Below, one piece after another: positions 25,201 through 32,659 of a stretch of DNA of 64,000 bases. Location: assembly GCA_945910005.1 (NCBI GenBank), contig OX246741.1, positions 52,028,424-52,092,423 on the forward strand, given 5' to 3'. A program made the position numbers and the translations under genes. The stretch is from Isoperla grammatica. Taxonomy: Eukaryota; Arthropoda; Insecta; Plecoptera; Perlodidae. The notes beneath the pieces were generated by a model that worked only from the letters and a program-made list of their open reading frames with translations, did not search any database and was not told the origin of the DNA. How positions within the stretch are numbered: position 1 is the stretch's first letter; every line of letters begins with the position of its first letter.

Positions 25201-25640
25201 CTCTTCTTGTTATCGACTTCAACGACTATTTCCCAGAAAGCATTAAAGCTTTCCCAGAACTTATGTTGCACCTTGGCAACACAGGCCAAGCGGCTTTTGG
25301 AACAGAGGAAGATACTCCTTTCAAAATGTGTGAAGAAATCTGGTCTTTTGTCCCTTTGAGGAAAACGAAATCCATCAAGTCTCGTTGGACGAACTATAAC
25401 AAGTTTCTCTATCCAATTGCTTTTGTTTGTGTTAAGAGCCACATTGATTTGTCGCTTTCTTCATTCTAGTATTACGGCATGAAGGAGATGAACTACTACA
25501 CCGTTTTGTTCGGCGTGTCTCGAGCCCTGGGAGTTCTGGCATCGCTGGTGTGGGATCGAGCTCTCGGCCTTCCTATCGAGCGACCAAAGTCCATGTCCAC
25601 GGACGGACTAATGAAAGCTGTCGGCGCCAGCAAGGCCTAA
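1998..25640 (+). CDS. CS: Citrate synthase, mitochondrial (start of gene missing)
   Basis: Citrate synthase condenses acetyl-CoA with oxaloacetate to citrate in the mitochondrial matrix, the entry step of the TCA cycle. Coding exons are 1998-2159, 12546-12775, 13263-13419, 13823-14022, 14992-15124, 17606-17751, 23451-23613 and 25470-25640. All introns are GT-AG and the phases agree. The join encodes 453 residues plus TAA, against about 466 in the human precursor, so only the first ~15 residues (start of the targeting peptide) are absent. The family catalytic residues, mature pig His274, His320 and Asp375, are present in [25 protein letters not shown] and NVDAHSG. No frame break is seen, so the gene looks functional. 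The insect orthologue is called knockdown (kdn). Introns total about 22 kb and hold many mobile elements. The first exon must lie outside the window or be too short to recognise in 1-1997. Confidence 0.96.
3204..3217. repeat. Poly-C tract
   Basis: Fourteen consecutive C, one of several long C or G homopolymers in this window (others at 4337-4363, 5095-5108, 26401-26421, 61686-61702 and 62081-62103). Confidence 0.9.
3728..3954. mobile_element. hAT-type MITE, 227 bp
   Basis: It is flanked by an exact 8-bp direct repeat, ATACCTAC, at 3720-3727 and 3955-3962. The left end TAGGGATGGGATCGATAAC is imperfectly inverted at the right end (12 of 19 positions). The interior holds further inverted pieces of GAATCGATT. 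An 8-bp duplication is the hallmark of hAT insertion. There is no coding capacity. Confidence 0.7.
4337..4363. repeat. Poly-C tract (interrupted)
   Basis: Nine C, then TG, then sixteen C. The reverse complement is G-rich enough to form a G-quadruplex. Confidence 0.85.
4715..4780. repeat. (CT)n microsatellite
   Basis: About 33 uninterrupted CT units in a citrate synthase intron. Confidence 0.95.
5078..5312. repeat. Tandem repeat, 57-66-bp unit
   Basis: Four units each read GCAATTTTATGGG, then CCAATTCA, then TTCATTGATTAA; GCAAT(T/C)TT recurs at about 5084, 5150, 5207 and 5266. The last unit is cut at its TTAA by the MITE at 5313-6173 and resumes after it with TTAATTTAAATGTG. The repeat therefore predates the MITE and shows the empty target. 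Confidence 0.85.
5313..6173. mobile_element. TTAA-flanked MITE with 20-bp perfect TIRs
   Basis: The left end is AGGGGTTCTCACCCGCTAGA and the right end is its exact reverse complement. Each side is bordered by TTAA (5309-5312 and 6174-6177). The surrounding tandem repeat reads TTCATTGATTAATTTAAAT when uninterrupted, so the duplicated target is exactly TTAA. TTAA targets are known for the piggyBac and Kolobok superfamilies; the AGGGG end does not identify the family. The open frames near 5794-6129 resemble no transposase. A 200-bp gap of N lies inside, so the length is uncertain. Confidence 0.85.
5443..5642. other. Assembly gap (200 N)
   Basis: Exactly 200 N, probably a placeholder length. It falls inside a MITE, where near-identical copies elsewhere would block assembly. 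Confidence 0.98.
6180..7834. other. Intronic DNA, nothing recognised
   Basis: AT-rich sequence with scattered GGCCTA motifs. No coding frame, RNA gene or repeat could be supported. Confidence 0.4.
7835..8585. mobile_element. Dispersed ~750-bp repeat, copy B
   Basis: Copy of 1098-1842 in the same orientation, diverged by scattered substitutions and small indels. It starts AAGCGAGCGTCTCC and ends near CACTCGCTT. The two copies flank the first visible citrate synthase exon at a distance of about 6.7 kb. A short piece like the right terminus (GCTTATCAACGCATCACACAG) also occurs at 56776-56797. Confidence 0.6.
9255..9545 (-). mobile_element. SINE-related element with conserved 3' domain
   Basis: The minus strand carries the hairpin domain found in several SINEs here (9281-9320, stem CCCACT/AGTGGG type) followed by an AATAAATA-like tail. 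The upstream part matches 56165-56400 and, in the opposite orientation, 48340-48530; shared blocks include GAGTGAGCGATAACCAATCA and TTGGACAGTGCGAACACC. No tRNA-like head is evident in this copy. Confidence 0.55.
9550..12545. other. Intronic DNA, nothing recognised
   Basis: AT-rich DNA with poly-T at 9638-9652 and 11155-11169, a G run near 12103-12112, and an approximate 55-bp duplication (11672-11737 and 11751-11801). No exon or mobile element could be supported. Confidence 0.4.
12546..12775 (+). CDS. CS: Citrate synthase exon: MYGGMRG to SKEWANR
   Basis: The acceptor is TTGGTAG and the donor is GTGAGT at 12776. It encodes 76 codons plus two bases of a split arginine codon. VDM from the previous exon joins MYGGMRG here, which matches the VDMMYGG of known citrate synthases. 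It also contains [19 protein letters not shown] and [14 protein letters not shown]. Confidence 0.95.
12776..13262 (+). other. Citrate synthase intron, 487 bp
   Basis: Donor GTGAGT, acceptor TTATAG. AT-rich, no repeat recognised. The frame that runs into the exon from 13183 is intronic. Confidence 0.85.
13263..13419 (+). CDS. CS: Citrate synthase exon: NLHPMSQ segment
   Basis: The first base completes the split arginine codon. The exon then encodes [20 protein letters not shown] and continues to HKSKYWE. Donor GTAGGT at 13420. Confidence 0.95.
13420..13822 (+). other. Citrate synthase intron, 403 bp
   Basis: Donor GTAGGT, acceptor TTCACAG. AT-rich with a poly-T run; no other feature seen. 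Confidence 0.85.
13823..14022 (+). CDS. CS: Citrate synthase exon: [17 protein letters not shown] segment
   Basis: Begins [14 protein letters not shown] and ends MRLYLTIH plus two bases of a split serine codon. Donor GTATGT at 14023. This covers part of the large helical domain. Confidence 0.95.
14023..14991 (+). other. Citrate synthase intron, 969 bp
   Basis: Donor GTATGT, acceptor TTTCCAG. Contains a short (AT)n run near 14481 and GGCCTA motifs. No mobile element recognised. Confidence 0.8.
14992..15124 (+). CDS. CS: Citrate synthase exon with first catalytic histidine
   Basis: Completes the split serine codon and encodes [16 protein letters not shown], then [15 protein letters not shown]. 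The His of GPLHG, codon 15104-15106, is the acetyl-CoA-polarising residue (mature His274 in pig). Donor GTAAGC at 15125. Confidence 0.96.
15125..17605 (+). other. Citrate synthase intron, 2.5 kb
   Basis: Holds a small imperfect inverted repeat GTTTACATGGC...GCCATGTAAAC at about 15566-15617, AT-rich DNA with several TTTCG runs (16300-16540), and an unassigned open frame at 16957-17196. No recognised transposon. Confidence 0.6.
17606..17751 (+). CDS. CS: Citrate synthase exon with second catalytic histidine
   Basis: Begins [14 protein letters not shown] and ends [14 protein letters not shown] plus two bases of arginine. The His of GYGHAV, codon 17723-17725, is the oxaloacetate-binding catalytic residue (mature His320). 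Donor GTAACT at 17752. Confidence 0.96.
17840..17968 (-). pseudogene. RTE-like non-LTR retrotransposon, 3' end fragment
   Basis: The minus strand reads an open C-terminal peptide containing [11 protein letters not shown] and ending LPEAGNGDG then TAA, followed by TGATGATAGG. A WxDRxxWRxLV-type C-terminus and a short TGA-rich tail are what I expect of RTE-clade elements. Only about 43 codons remain, so this is a dead, severely 5'-truncated copy. The call rests on the motif alone. Confidence 0.5.
18084..18091. repeat. Target-site duplication, left (CTGTATGG)
   Basis: Exact 8-bp match to 23262-23269. The pair brackets the hAT element. Confidence 0.9.
18788..18920 (+). mobile_element. Possible degenerate tRNA-derived SINE
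   Basis: It has an A-box-like TAGCTCGTGATGG followed about 55 bases later by a degraded B-box-like GTGGGTTTATATCCC. It lies in the loop of the foldback element. Weak evidence. Confidence 0.3.
18975..19006. repeat. (AAT)n microsatellite
   Basis: About ten ATA/AAT units in the foldback loop; a second tract lies at 19181-19223. Confidence 0.9.
19181..19223. repeat. (AAT)n microsatellite
   Basis: About fourteen units, in the foldback loop. Confidence 0.9.
20042..20595. mobile_element. MITE nested in the hAT element
   Basis: Terminal inverted repeats: the left reads AAGTCTAGTGTACGATTGGC and the right is its reverse complement with two differences, continuing through GTCAAC. The interior is rich in GTCAA and GTTGA motifs, and carries a hairpin at 20351-20430 with 17-bp perfect arms (AAGGTCTACTTGATCTC). 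No clear target duplication. It lies between the foldback element and the transposase 3' end. Confidence 0.75.
20351..20430. repeat. Hairpin inside the MITE
   Basis: Perfect 17-bp inverted arms at 20351-20367 and 20414-20430, with a second imperfect stem in the loop. Confidence 0.8.
20667..22630 (-). pseudogene. hAT transposase, broken by one frameshift and one stop
   Basis: The minus-strand reading starts with Met at 22630. A BED-type zinc finger is visible (C33, C36, H53, H59 of the first open stretch), then DDE-region motifs LMIDESTD (D161) and MSSDGARTM (D227). The frame shifts near 21870 and continues in the stretch starting at 21881 with the helical insertion domain. An in-frame TAG at 21231-21233 interrupts it. 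The last stretch (21206-20667), in the same frame, has the hAT dimerisation region around [19 protein letters not shown] and an acidic tail. Two lesions in about 2 kb mean the copy is non-autonomous but young. Two sequencing errors are a less likely alternative. Confidence 0.9.
22740..23040. promoter_or_regulatory. CpG-rich segment upstream of the transposase
   Basis: GC-rich DNA with many CpG and repeats such as CCCGAGC, TCGGCC and GGTGCTGTGC, in an AT-rich surrounding. It is placed 5' of the transposase start, so it could be the transposon promoter. No TATA or initiator is recognisable with confidence. Confidence 0.3.
23262..23269. repeat. Target-site duplication, right (CTGTATGG)
   Basis: Pairs with 18084-18091 around the hAT element. 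Confidence 0.9.
23451..23613 (+). CDS. CS: Citrate synthase exon with catalytic aspartate
   Basis: Completes arginine, then [15 protein letters not shown], and ends [15 protein letters not shown]. The Asp of NVDAHSG, codon 23587-23589, is the catalytic base (mature Asp375). Donor GTACCA at 23614 is non-consensus beyond GT. Confidence 0.96.
24392..24870. mobile_element. hAT-type MITE of the TAGGGATG family, copy 1
   Basis: TIRs: left TAGGGATGTCATAGGGTA; the right end is its reverse complement. Flanked by ATATATAT on both sides (24384-24391 and 24871-24878), consistent with an 8-bp hAT duplication, though the AT-rich target makes it less decisive. Subterminal GGATCCGG and CCGGATCC repeats. The GC-rich interior has no coding capacity. 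Related copy at 37517-37971. Confidence 0.8.
24878..25396. mobile_element. DNA element with ~31-bp TIRs
   Basis: The left TAGTTCGTCCAACGAGACT is repeated inverted at the right end (with one mismatch further in, then GATGGATTTC). Flanked by TA. It abuts the MITE on its left, so one inserted beside or into the flank of the other. The open frames at 25087-25442 match nothing I recognise and lie wholly inside the element. Confidence 0.75.
25470..25640 (+). CDS. CS: Citrate synthase last exon
   Basis: Acceptor TCATTCTAG. Encodes [20 protein letters not shown] through [13 protein letters not shown] to AVGASKA and TAA (25638-25640). The family's C-terminal dimer arm is complete. Confidence 0.96.
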   Translation, partial: YYGMKEMNYYTVLFGVSRALGVLASLVWDRALGLPIERPKSMSTDGLMKAVGASKA

Positions 25641-26268
25641 ACTCCATCGAACGTTTAGTACAAAGTTCCATAACTGGTCCACAGGATCGTTCGTTAGACT
25701 CGAGCAGAACAGCTTGAATACTCAATCATAGGGCCAATGTCTCGCGTGGAATACAATGTGTCACAGAGCCTTAAATCTTGTGAATGCTATGTATATTGAA
25801 CATTTTGAACACTTAGTCGGTGTATCCCGCTTATAAGTGTTCAATATATAAATAGTGTACAGTACAGTGTAATGTGCAATAAGATATATGAACTGTTCGT
25901 TCATCGTTGCATTTAAATTGTTGACTTATTATTTTTACACTGAAACGTTCGCCCTTTGGCACATTGTATTATCAGTAGAGAGACCGTAGAGTTTTGCCAG
26001 CTTTACTTAATGCAATTTAAATCTCAAGTTATTTTCCATGAGCACATTTTTATATTTCACATTAACCACTGGCATTGAGTTAATAGTGAGTTTGTTCATT
26101 GATCAAAGATAGTGATAGTTACCACCAAACTGCGTATTATTCATATGAAAGCACACAGATGTTGCAAAAATGCGTACTTGCAAACCAGCGTAAACCTTTA
26201 GAGTATGTCTGCACAGCTTGCTCGATACCCTACTGTTAGCCTTCGTTGACGAGTTCTAATAGTAGGTA

Positions 26269-27114
26269 CAGTGGAACCTCCTTTGTACGTTTTCGAGGGA
26301 CCCGAGACAAAAAAACGTGGTAATGGGAAAAACGCACTATTGAAATACTTCAAATTTGTCTTTTCATACATTCCTAACACTTATAATCTTGTAAAAGCTA
26401 CCCCCCCCCCCCCCCCCCCCCGCCCGGACACCATTCTTCATTCTTATCTAAGAAGGGCCGTAAGCGAGGCCTGGCGACCAAGGTCATGCAGCTAGACTAG
26501 GCTGTGATGACGTATTATAAAAAAAAAAAAACTCGAGTGGGTAAAAATAAGTAGTCGAAGTGCGAGGGCAATGTTAATTATCTCTGTAGTTTGACAAAAG
26601 CCTTTTGTAAAGTGGACCACTGGACGAGAGTTTGTTATTTATGGTAAGCAGGTAAAGAACCTCAGTGCCCGCAGCCGAGATCGTAGATAAAACGACCCTT
26701 TCAGAGACCCCCCCCCCCACGCACGCTGAACGAGATGCAGGTGGTCAAGGTCAAAGCATTCACTGGCCGCTGGGTTGCATTGTGTTGAGCGCGGGAAGAG
26801 GGGGGGGGGGACGCTTCGCAGAACTGGGATGAATGAATGACTAACGTGGTGGGCTTGAACAATAACAACTTGTAATTCGACTCACTAGCTGGCCGGAAAA
26901 ACCAATTATGAGAACACAGAAAACGTACTATAGGGTCCAATTACCTTGACGGACTGATTTTTGAAACGCATTAACGTAAAAAACGTAATATTGGGAAACG
27001 TATTAAAGAAATAAATTATGCATAAATGCCATAAGGCTTCGCCGGGACCTCGTAAAAAAAACGCAGAAACGTAAAAAACGTAGAAAAGCGAAACGTACAA
27101 AGGCGGTTCTACTG
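26269..27114. mobile_element. Tc1/mariner-like MITE
   Basis: The left end is CAGTGGAACCTCCTTTGTAC and the right end GTACAAAGGCGGTTCTACTG is its inverse with two differences. TA lies on each side (26267-26268 and 27115-27116). CAGTRGAACC-type ends with TA duplication are typical of pogo/Tc1-mariner derivatives. Subterminal ACGTA(A)AAAACG motifs repeat several times. A 21-C tract (26401-26421) and a G tract lie inside. No transposase. Confidence 0.85.
26401..26421. repeat. Poly-C tract (21 C)
   Basis: Uninterrupted run of 21 C inside the Tc1-like MITE. Confidence 0.95.
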
Positions 27115-28474
27115 TACAACTTATATGCTAAATATAGTCATAGGGTAATTTTTTTACTGGTTTTTTAGTAAAACCTGTGAAAAAAGCTGGCAAATTGGTG
27201 TTCATTAGTCACTCTGTATTCCACTTACCGTACTATGTAGTACAGAGTAGGTAAGAACATTATTGTTGGATTAATTCAACTTAATTAGATTAGGTGAAAT
27301 TAATGCTTACGGAAACAAACGGTATCTAATTTATTTGATCTTGAACGCGTTGCAGATTTATTAATGGTAAAACATTAATTTGAAAGAATATTAGACTAAC
27401 GGCTACGTAAATTATATTTTACTTAATAATTTCCCAGCTAGAGAGCCATCGTACGACAAACTAATCGTCGTCGGGTGTGCATGTCTAAATTTGCTCTTGG
27501 AAGTTAGCATTGAGTCTGTTCTGGCTGTAAGTTAGTAGACTAAGCCCCGTTACCTGTCTGTGTGTGAATGAGAGTGATTGTATTGTATGAACATTGAACC
27601 ATCTTATTTATTCCCATCCCTGTGCTGTAATTACTATCATCGTAGGATACTAGCTCTAAAGAGGAAGAATTCACAGACAATACTAGCTCATAGGATGAAA
27701 ATGTACATGTAAAAGAATGTCTTAAATTATTATTATTATCATTATTCACGTACTATTTTATTTTAATTTTCTGTTCACTTGCGATATACTACCTAGGTAC
27801 TTGGCTGGTAAGAGAAATGGTGGTAATGGTTCTGCCAAATCTACAAATGCTTTGCTGCCATTATTTACCGTTCTTGCAATTTATGAAACACGAATATTAG
27901 AGCTCTTTTCAGAATCACAGTATAGCTCTCTTATAGAGAACTAATATCTAATAGAATTTGATGTTAAAACAAATGGTTAACATTCACACAAAAAATAAAA
28001 ATACCAAACGGTTGTATTTGAATGATATTCATTTTACAAATAACAATAATTCAGACCTCTTCATGTTCATTATAAGTGGGTCGTACTGTAAACCAGCAGG
28101 TAGTTCAACCCTAACTTTGCGAGTGTTTGATACTAGAATTGCTAAACTCGACTTGTACTTTTGATGAGTTTTATACAATCTAACTCTGCTTGGAGATGAG
28201 CTGGATGATATCTTAATTTTTTTTAAGCTATTAAAACTTTGAGGGTAACTCAACAGTAGTATTACTGTATTGCAGAAAAGCCAAGAGATCGTCCAGAGTT
28301 AACTGGAAAGTTATCGTGACTCGCTGGGTGTGAACAGTGAACACCAAGTTAATTTTACTTTTACATATTAGTTATGTAGGGTGCACTATGTATTTGAAAT
28401 TATGTATGTAGTAGACCATCTGTTAAAAGTACAGTACATAGTATAAGGTTGTTTGTCTCCAATTGTTGCCTCTC

Positions 28475-28480
28475 AATAAA
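28475..28480 (+). terminator. Candidate polyadenylation signal
   Basis: AATAAA followed by a T/G-rich stretch. Candidate end signal for citrate synthase; alternatives at 28613 and 29308. Confidence 0.35.
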
Positions 28481-29330
28481 GTTAAATGTATTTATCAACA
28501 AGTCCGAAATCTGAGTAAAATATATTGTGGTATCTGCATCCAGTTGAACAAACCTAAATCCTACATATTTTCAACTTGCAGACATTTAACTCTGGATTTT
28601 GCCACCAGTTGTAATAAAGACTTATAAATAATGTCACTTTTCTGCTACATAATCTGTTTCAGGAATAGATTACAGTATACTGTAGGAGCTCAAACTTCCA
28701 CGGTATTTGCTTCGTTTACATCTATAATTACATTTAAGAAAGAAATAAAAAAGGGGCACTTCCTGGATTTTTTTTTAACTAAGTCAATAACAATTTCCTG
28801 CGTAATTATACAGAACAGTGAGTGATAGGCCTGTCTTAAAACTGTTGCACTTAGTACAAATGAAAATAGAAAACATTCAAGCCAATGTATAATGTACAAC
28901 TTTGGCTACATGTTTGTATTTAATTATGGTGTAATAGTTACTACAGAGCCTAGTGTACATAGTTTTGCCTAGGTATAGAGTCAATGGTCATGCAAGAATG
29001 TATTTGGTGTTGGTAAAGCAATATTTAAATGTATTATTTATTTGAATTGTAAAATTTGTACAAGGAATTGGCATAAATGGAAATTATATTTGATTGCATG
29101 CATACGTCTATCCATTTCGTAAATTACTATACGTCGTACTGTAATTTATTTTGTTATATTACAAATGCATATGGATTTGCAAGACCATTGCCATTATTGT
29201 ACACAATTTCTCTTACAGTATAAAGTTGGCACTTACGAGTTTAAAAGAGCTAATTTTCACTTGTAAATATATGGAAGCTACCTGCTGACAATCTTGATTT
29301 TAAGAAGAATAAAATACATGTACTAGACAC

Positions 29331-31383
29331 TGTATTTTATATATCACTCTTGTAATCTAGATTCTGCAAGGAGCATTTTAATATATAATCACGGACCTTA
29401 AATTATTGCACGGTACGAACTACAATTATTTATAATGGCGACTTTGTGTAAAGTCTCCTTTGTTAGATAATTTAACATTATACTTTTTTTGTAATTAGAT
29501 CTTTATTTATTAATAGAACCATATTAAAAAAAAAAAAACAGAAAATATCTTGGTTACTTTTATTTACCAAAGTGTAGCATACCAACAAGTAAATGTTTAT
29601 TTTAATTGTTGTGACCCATTTTATTTGTAGGTCAAGCAGGCCCATAACAGCTAATTGCTGTAGTAAAGTAACTTAAAACTGTCAACATTCAATCAATACA
29701 GTATAATAGGTGAAATTAAACACTTGTCATTTTGTATTAATTATTTTTTAAGGGTAAGTCATTACTTAGTCATTAATAACTAGAGTAATGTAGTTAAATT
29801 GGGAAAATAAAATACACTTTGTTTGCATATTGTTACAAAAATTTAAAATAGCATTTTAAAAACTTGTTACAAAAATCTCAAATTCGGAATGATTTTAATA
29901 AAGTTGCAGCATATCATATTAATATTATGTATTGTAGAGCGTAGTGATAGAATCCAACAGCTTACCATTGTGTAAGATGACGAATTTGAGTCACAAGTAG
30001 GCCTACACATTTATGACATAATACAAAAATAATGAGGTACGTTGTATTACGAGGTCTTGTTCCCTCAAGATTAAGATGGCTAACTGCGACTACTCGAAAT
30101 CACGTGGCAGACTAACTAAAATTAAACTAAAGTACAGAATATACTAGATTTTACTATATGAGGAGTGCGTTGGGGGCGTGGTAGTCGCACGGAAGTGAGA
30201 GGGTGCATAGCCTGTCACTTAACGGATGTTGGGATTAGGTTGCAACCTAGATTTTGGGCCAATTTGCACTATCTTAGTTTGCTTGGGTTCCAGCTGGCAG
30301 GGAGTGATTTAATTACACAGGTCTTACACATAGCATCCCACAACCTGGCATTCAGTTCAGATATACGATGGTTTGTGAAGATTCCCGTGGTGATGCTTCC
30401 CGTAATCTGGGAATGGTTGCAGGACTATCTACAGAGACAACATGAGTATTCATAAGATCGCTATTGCCGCTTTTATTTTTTGCTTATCAAAATTATTTGC
30501 TTTCTTGTTAGGCTTGCCCATGTTCACTTTAAATTAAAACATCAAATCAGCTCCAAACCTTTTCCAAACCATCAACTATCGAAACCTATATAATAAGACA
30601 ATACAATACAACCTCAATGAAATGCAATAATGGTGGCTTTCTTATCTTGTCAACGAGAAGATGAACAAGATTTCATGTAGGCCTACTGTGTGCAATGTTA
30701 GATGACCGAATGAGAGCCCCATTCGTGGTGTGCCGGTACTAACTTAATTACCAACTAAGGGACTTGCGACATCATCTTCACGGGAACTAAGCGATTTTCT
30801 ATCTTATTTGAAAACTAAGATTGGTGACTAAGACGTGAAAACATGTCACAGCCCCATATTCGTTATTAACCCTATTGTTCTATTTTGTTGAGACTTCAAT
30901 CATGTCACCATACGATTCTGTAAGAATATCAAGACGTTATATTGATTGTTTTATCCCCTAACCACGGGATAGCGATGGATATCTCGATAACAAGTCTTGT
31001 TTAACAGAATCACTGCCCTGGTTGGTCTTTCTACCTCTCTTCCACAATGGATTTATTAGTGTTTGCAGTATTTGCTTTTTAAATAGTGCTGTGATCACCG
31101 CCATTGATTTCTGTTGCTGAACAAGGTAAACAAATTTGAAACACTGAAGCAATGGGACAATTCACATCTAGGTAACGAGTGGAAAAAGTTGACTGGATCT
31201 GAACTTTTCCCTGAGCCAATTACAGCGCGACTTCCGAGTCCTGCTCATCTACCGATATACCGTTGTTGTATAACCTTAACTTTACTTTACGTGATAAAGT
31301 AGCTCCTGGTCTGAGATTTCATGATTTCTCAATCTCAACTATATGTACCGCTACAATAATAATTACCAGTTTATGAAAAAGGG
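29331..31383. other. Intergenic DNA, nothing recognised
   Basis: AT-rich, with poly-A near 29527. The open frame at 30165-30455 (96 codons) has no recognisable domain and poor context, and is not called as a gene. Confidence 0.4.
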
Positions 31384-31995
31384 ATGACACTCATAACCCC
31401 ACCCCCCAAGTGGGTCCGGCTTCTAGTATACAACACTATAGTTGCCCCACATTTCCAGTATTGTCCGACCATCCTTATGGACATTAACAAATGTGATCTG
31501 GAAATCTTACAGAAAATGCAGAATCGAGGTATGAGAGCTGTTCTACAGTGTGGCAAGTTAACACACAGAGTAGACATGCTGGCCGGGTAACCTAAATTGG
31601 CTCAGCGTGGAACAGCAAATAAATAACAATGTACTATGCGTCATATATGAAGTGCTGCACAATAAAGAGTTCTCATACTTCAGCGAGTTCTACAAACTCA
31701 ACTGTGATATTCACCTACACCAAGACTTCTAGGCATGCCTATGCAAAACAAATACTGTGCACAAAAATCACTGTTTGTGAATGGTCTAAAACAGTTTAAT
31801 GCTTTACCTATGTAATTAATACGTATAAATACCAATTTAAACCAAAGTCAGCCCGCACTCAAGAATTCTTTCTTAAGCGGGCTTTCTCACTGACAACCAA
31901 TGAAAATACGTGTTATGTATTGTATTACATGTGTATGTACTTTTCTACGTGTGAGAATAAAATGGAATACAAATTGAATTGAATTGAATTGAATT
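31384..31995 (+). pseudogene. CR1/Jockey-type non-LTR retrotransposon, 3' fragment
   Basis: The frame 31384-31590 reads VYNTIVAPHFQYCPTI and LEILQKMQNRGMRAVL, the conserved segment after the reverse transcriptase core of CR1/Jockey-like elements. The similarity then continues in another frame (LNWLSVEQQINNNV), so the coding part is shifted. The copy ends at a (GAATT)n tail, 31974-31995. It is 5'-truncated, with no catalytic core left. Confidence 0.75.
31974..31995 (+). repeat. (GAATT)n retroposon tail
   Basis: Four direct units of TTGAA/GAATT at the 3' end of the non-LTR fragment. A similar tail occurs in the opposite orientation at about 53310. Confidence 0.8.
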
Positions 31996-32479
31996 AAAAC
32001 GTAGCAGTGTAACAAAGTCAAAATTTAACAGTGAAGTGAAAAAGTGGGTTTCTACGAAGTACCCACTTTGATTGCAAGTTTAAAATGAAAGTGTAGCTGC
32101 TAAGCAGAATTTACAAACAAACAAACTTTTACCCAGGTTTTTTTGTGAACCACTCGATTTTTCTGTATAATTTGCAACGTATTCTGAATCATCAATCAAC
32201 TGATTTGATTAGGCAAATCTCAATTGTAAAAACGGATCATATGTATTGTTTGAACATGGGTTTGAATCACGGTGTTTGAACAAATAAATACCTTACTAGA
32301 ATTTTGAATGCATCCGCCATTCCACCCTGAAACAGCCACAGCCTTTTCGAACGTCGGTTCAATCCGTGCGGATTGAACCGACATTTGAGAAGGCTGTGAA
32401 CACAGCAATCGAGCTATCGATCGACGTACAAAGTCGACTGTAGGTAAGTCGAGATGCAATGATCGAGATTCGAGAATTA
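31996..32479. other. Intergenic DNA with a palindrome
   Basis: Nothing coding. Contains the 62-bp palindrome described separately. Confidence 0.5.
32337..32398. repeat. 62-bp near-perfect palindrome upstream of WDR33
   Basis: Arms 32337-32366 and 32369-32398 match at 27 of 30 positions with a 2-base centre. The arms begin CACAGCCTT and end GTCGGTTCAATCCG. It lies about 110 bp upstream of the putative WDR33 first exon. Its role is unknown; it could be a MITE remnant, hairpin RNA or regulatory site. Confidence 0.8.
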
Positions 32480-32605
32480 ATGGCGCTAGTTGTTCGCGAA
32501 AGTAATCAAAATGGCGGGCGTGTTAAAACGCTTTGTTGGCGTTTATTTAGTTGAAAAGTAATGTGTTAGGAATAATAACCCTCAGTTGTTGCTGTTTCCT
32601 TTCAG
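32480..32605 (+). promoter_or_regulatory. Putative WDR33 promoter and non-coding first exon
   Basis: It contains AAAATGGCGGGCG (32508-32520), like the ATGGCGG YY1-type element found at many animal housekeeping gene starts, and ends at TTTCAG followed by a good donor GTAAAT at 32606. No long frame starts here. The 36.2-kb exon has a matching acceptor in its 5' UTR. Placement as WDR33 exon 1 is inferred. Confidence 0.4.
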
Positions 32606-32659
32606 GTAAATAAAATTCTGATGGGGAACGTGTACATCGTTTTCTTTGTATAAACGTAG

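Larger units (their letters stand above)
23614..25469 (+). other. Citrate synthase last intron, 1.9 kb
   Basis: AT-rich to 24380, then two DNA elements almost back to back (24392-24870 and 24878-25396), leaving about 70 bp before the acceptor TCATTCTAG. Confidence 0.8.
25641..29330 (+). other. Probable citrate synthase 3' UTR and flank
   Basis: AT-rich with no coding frame. The first canonical AATAAA clear of the MITE is at 28475-28480; others are at 28613-28618 and 29308-29313. If one of these is used the 3' UTR is 2.8-3.7 kb and includes the MITE at 26269-27114. A nearer non-canonical signal cannot be excluded. Confidence 0.4.

Noticed and set aside
25087..25442. Open frames of 90 and 110 codons on opposite strands
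   Set aside because: They fall almost wholly within the TIR element at 24878-25396 and overlap each other; no transposase motif seen.
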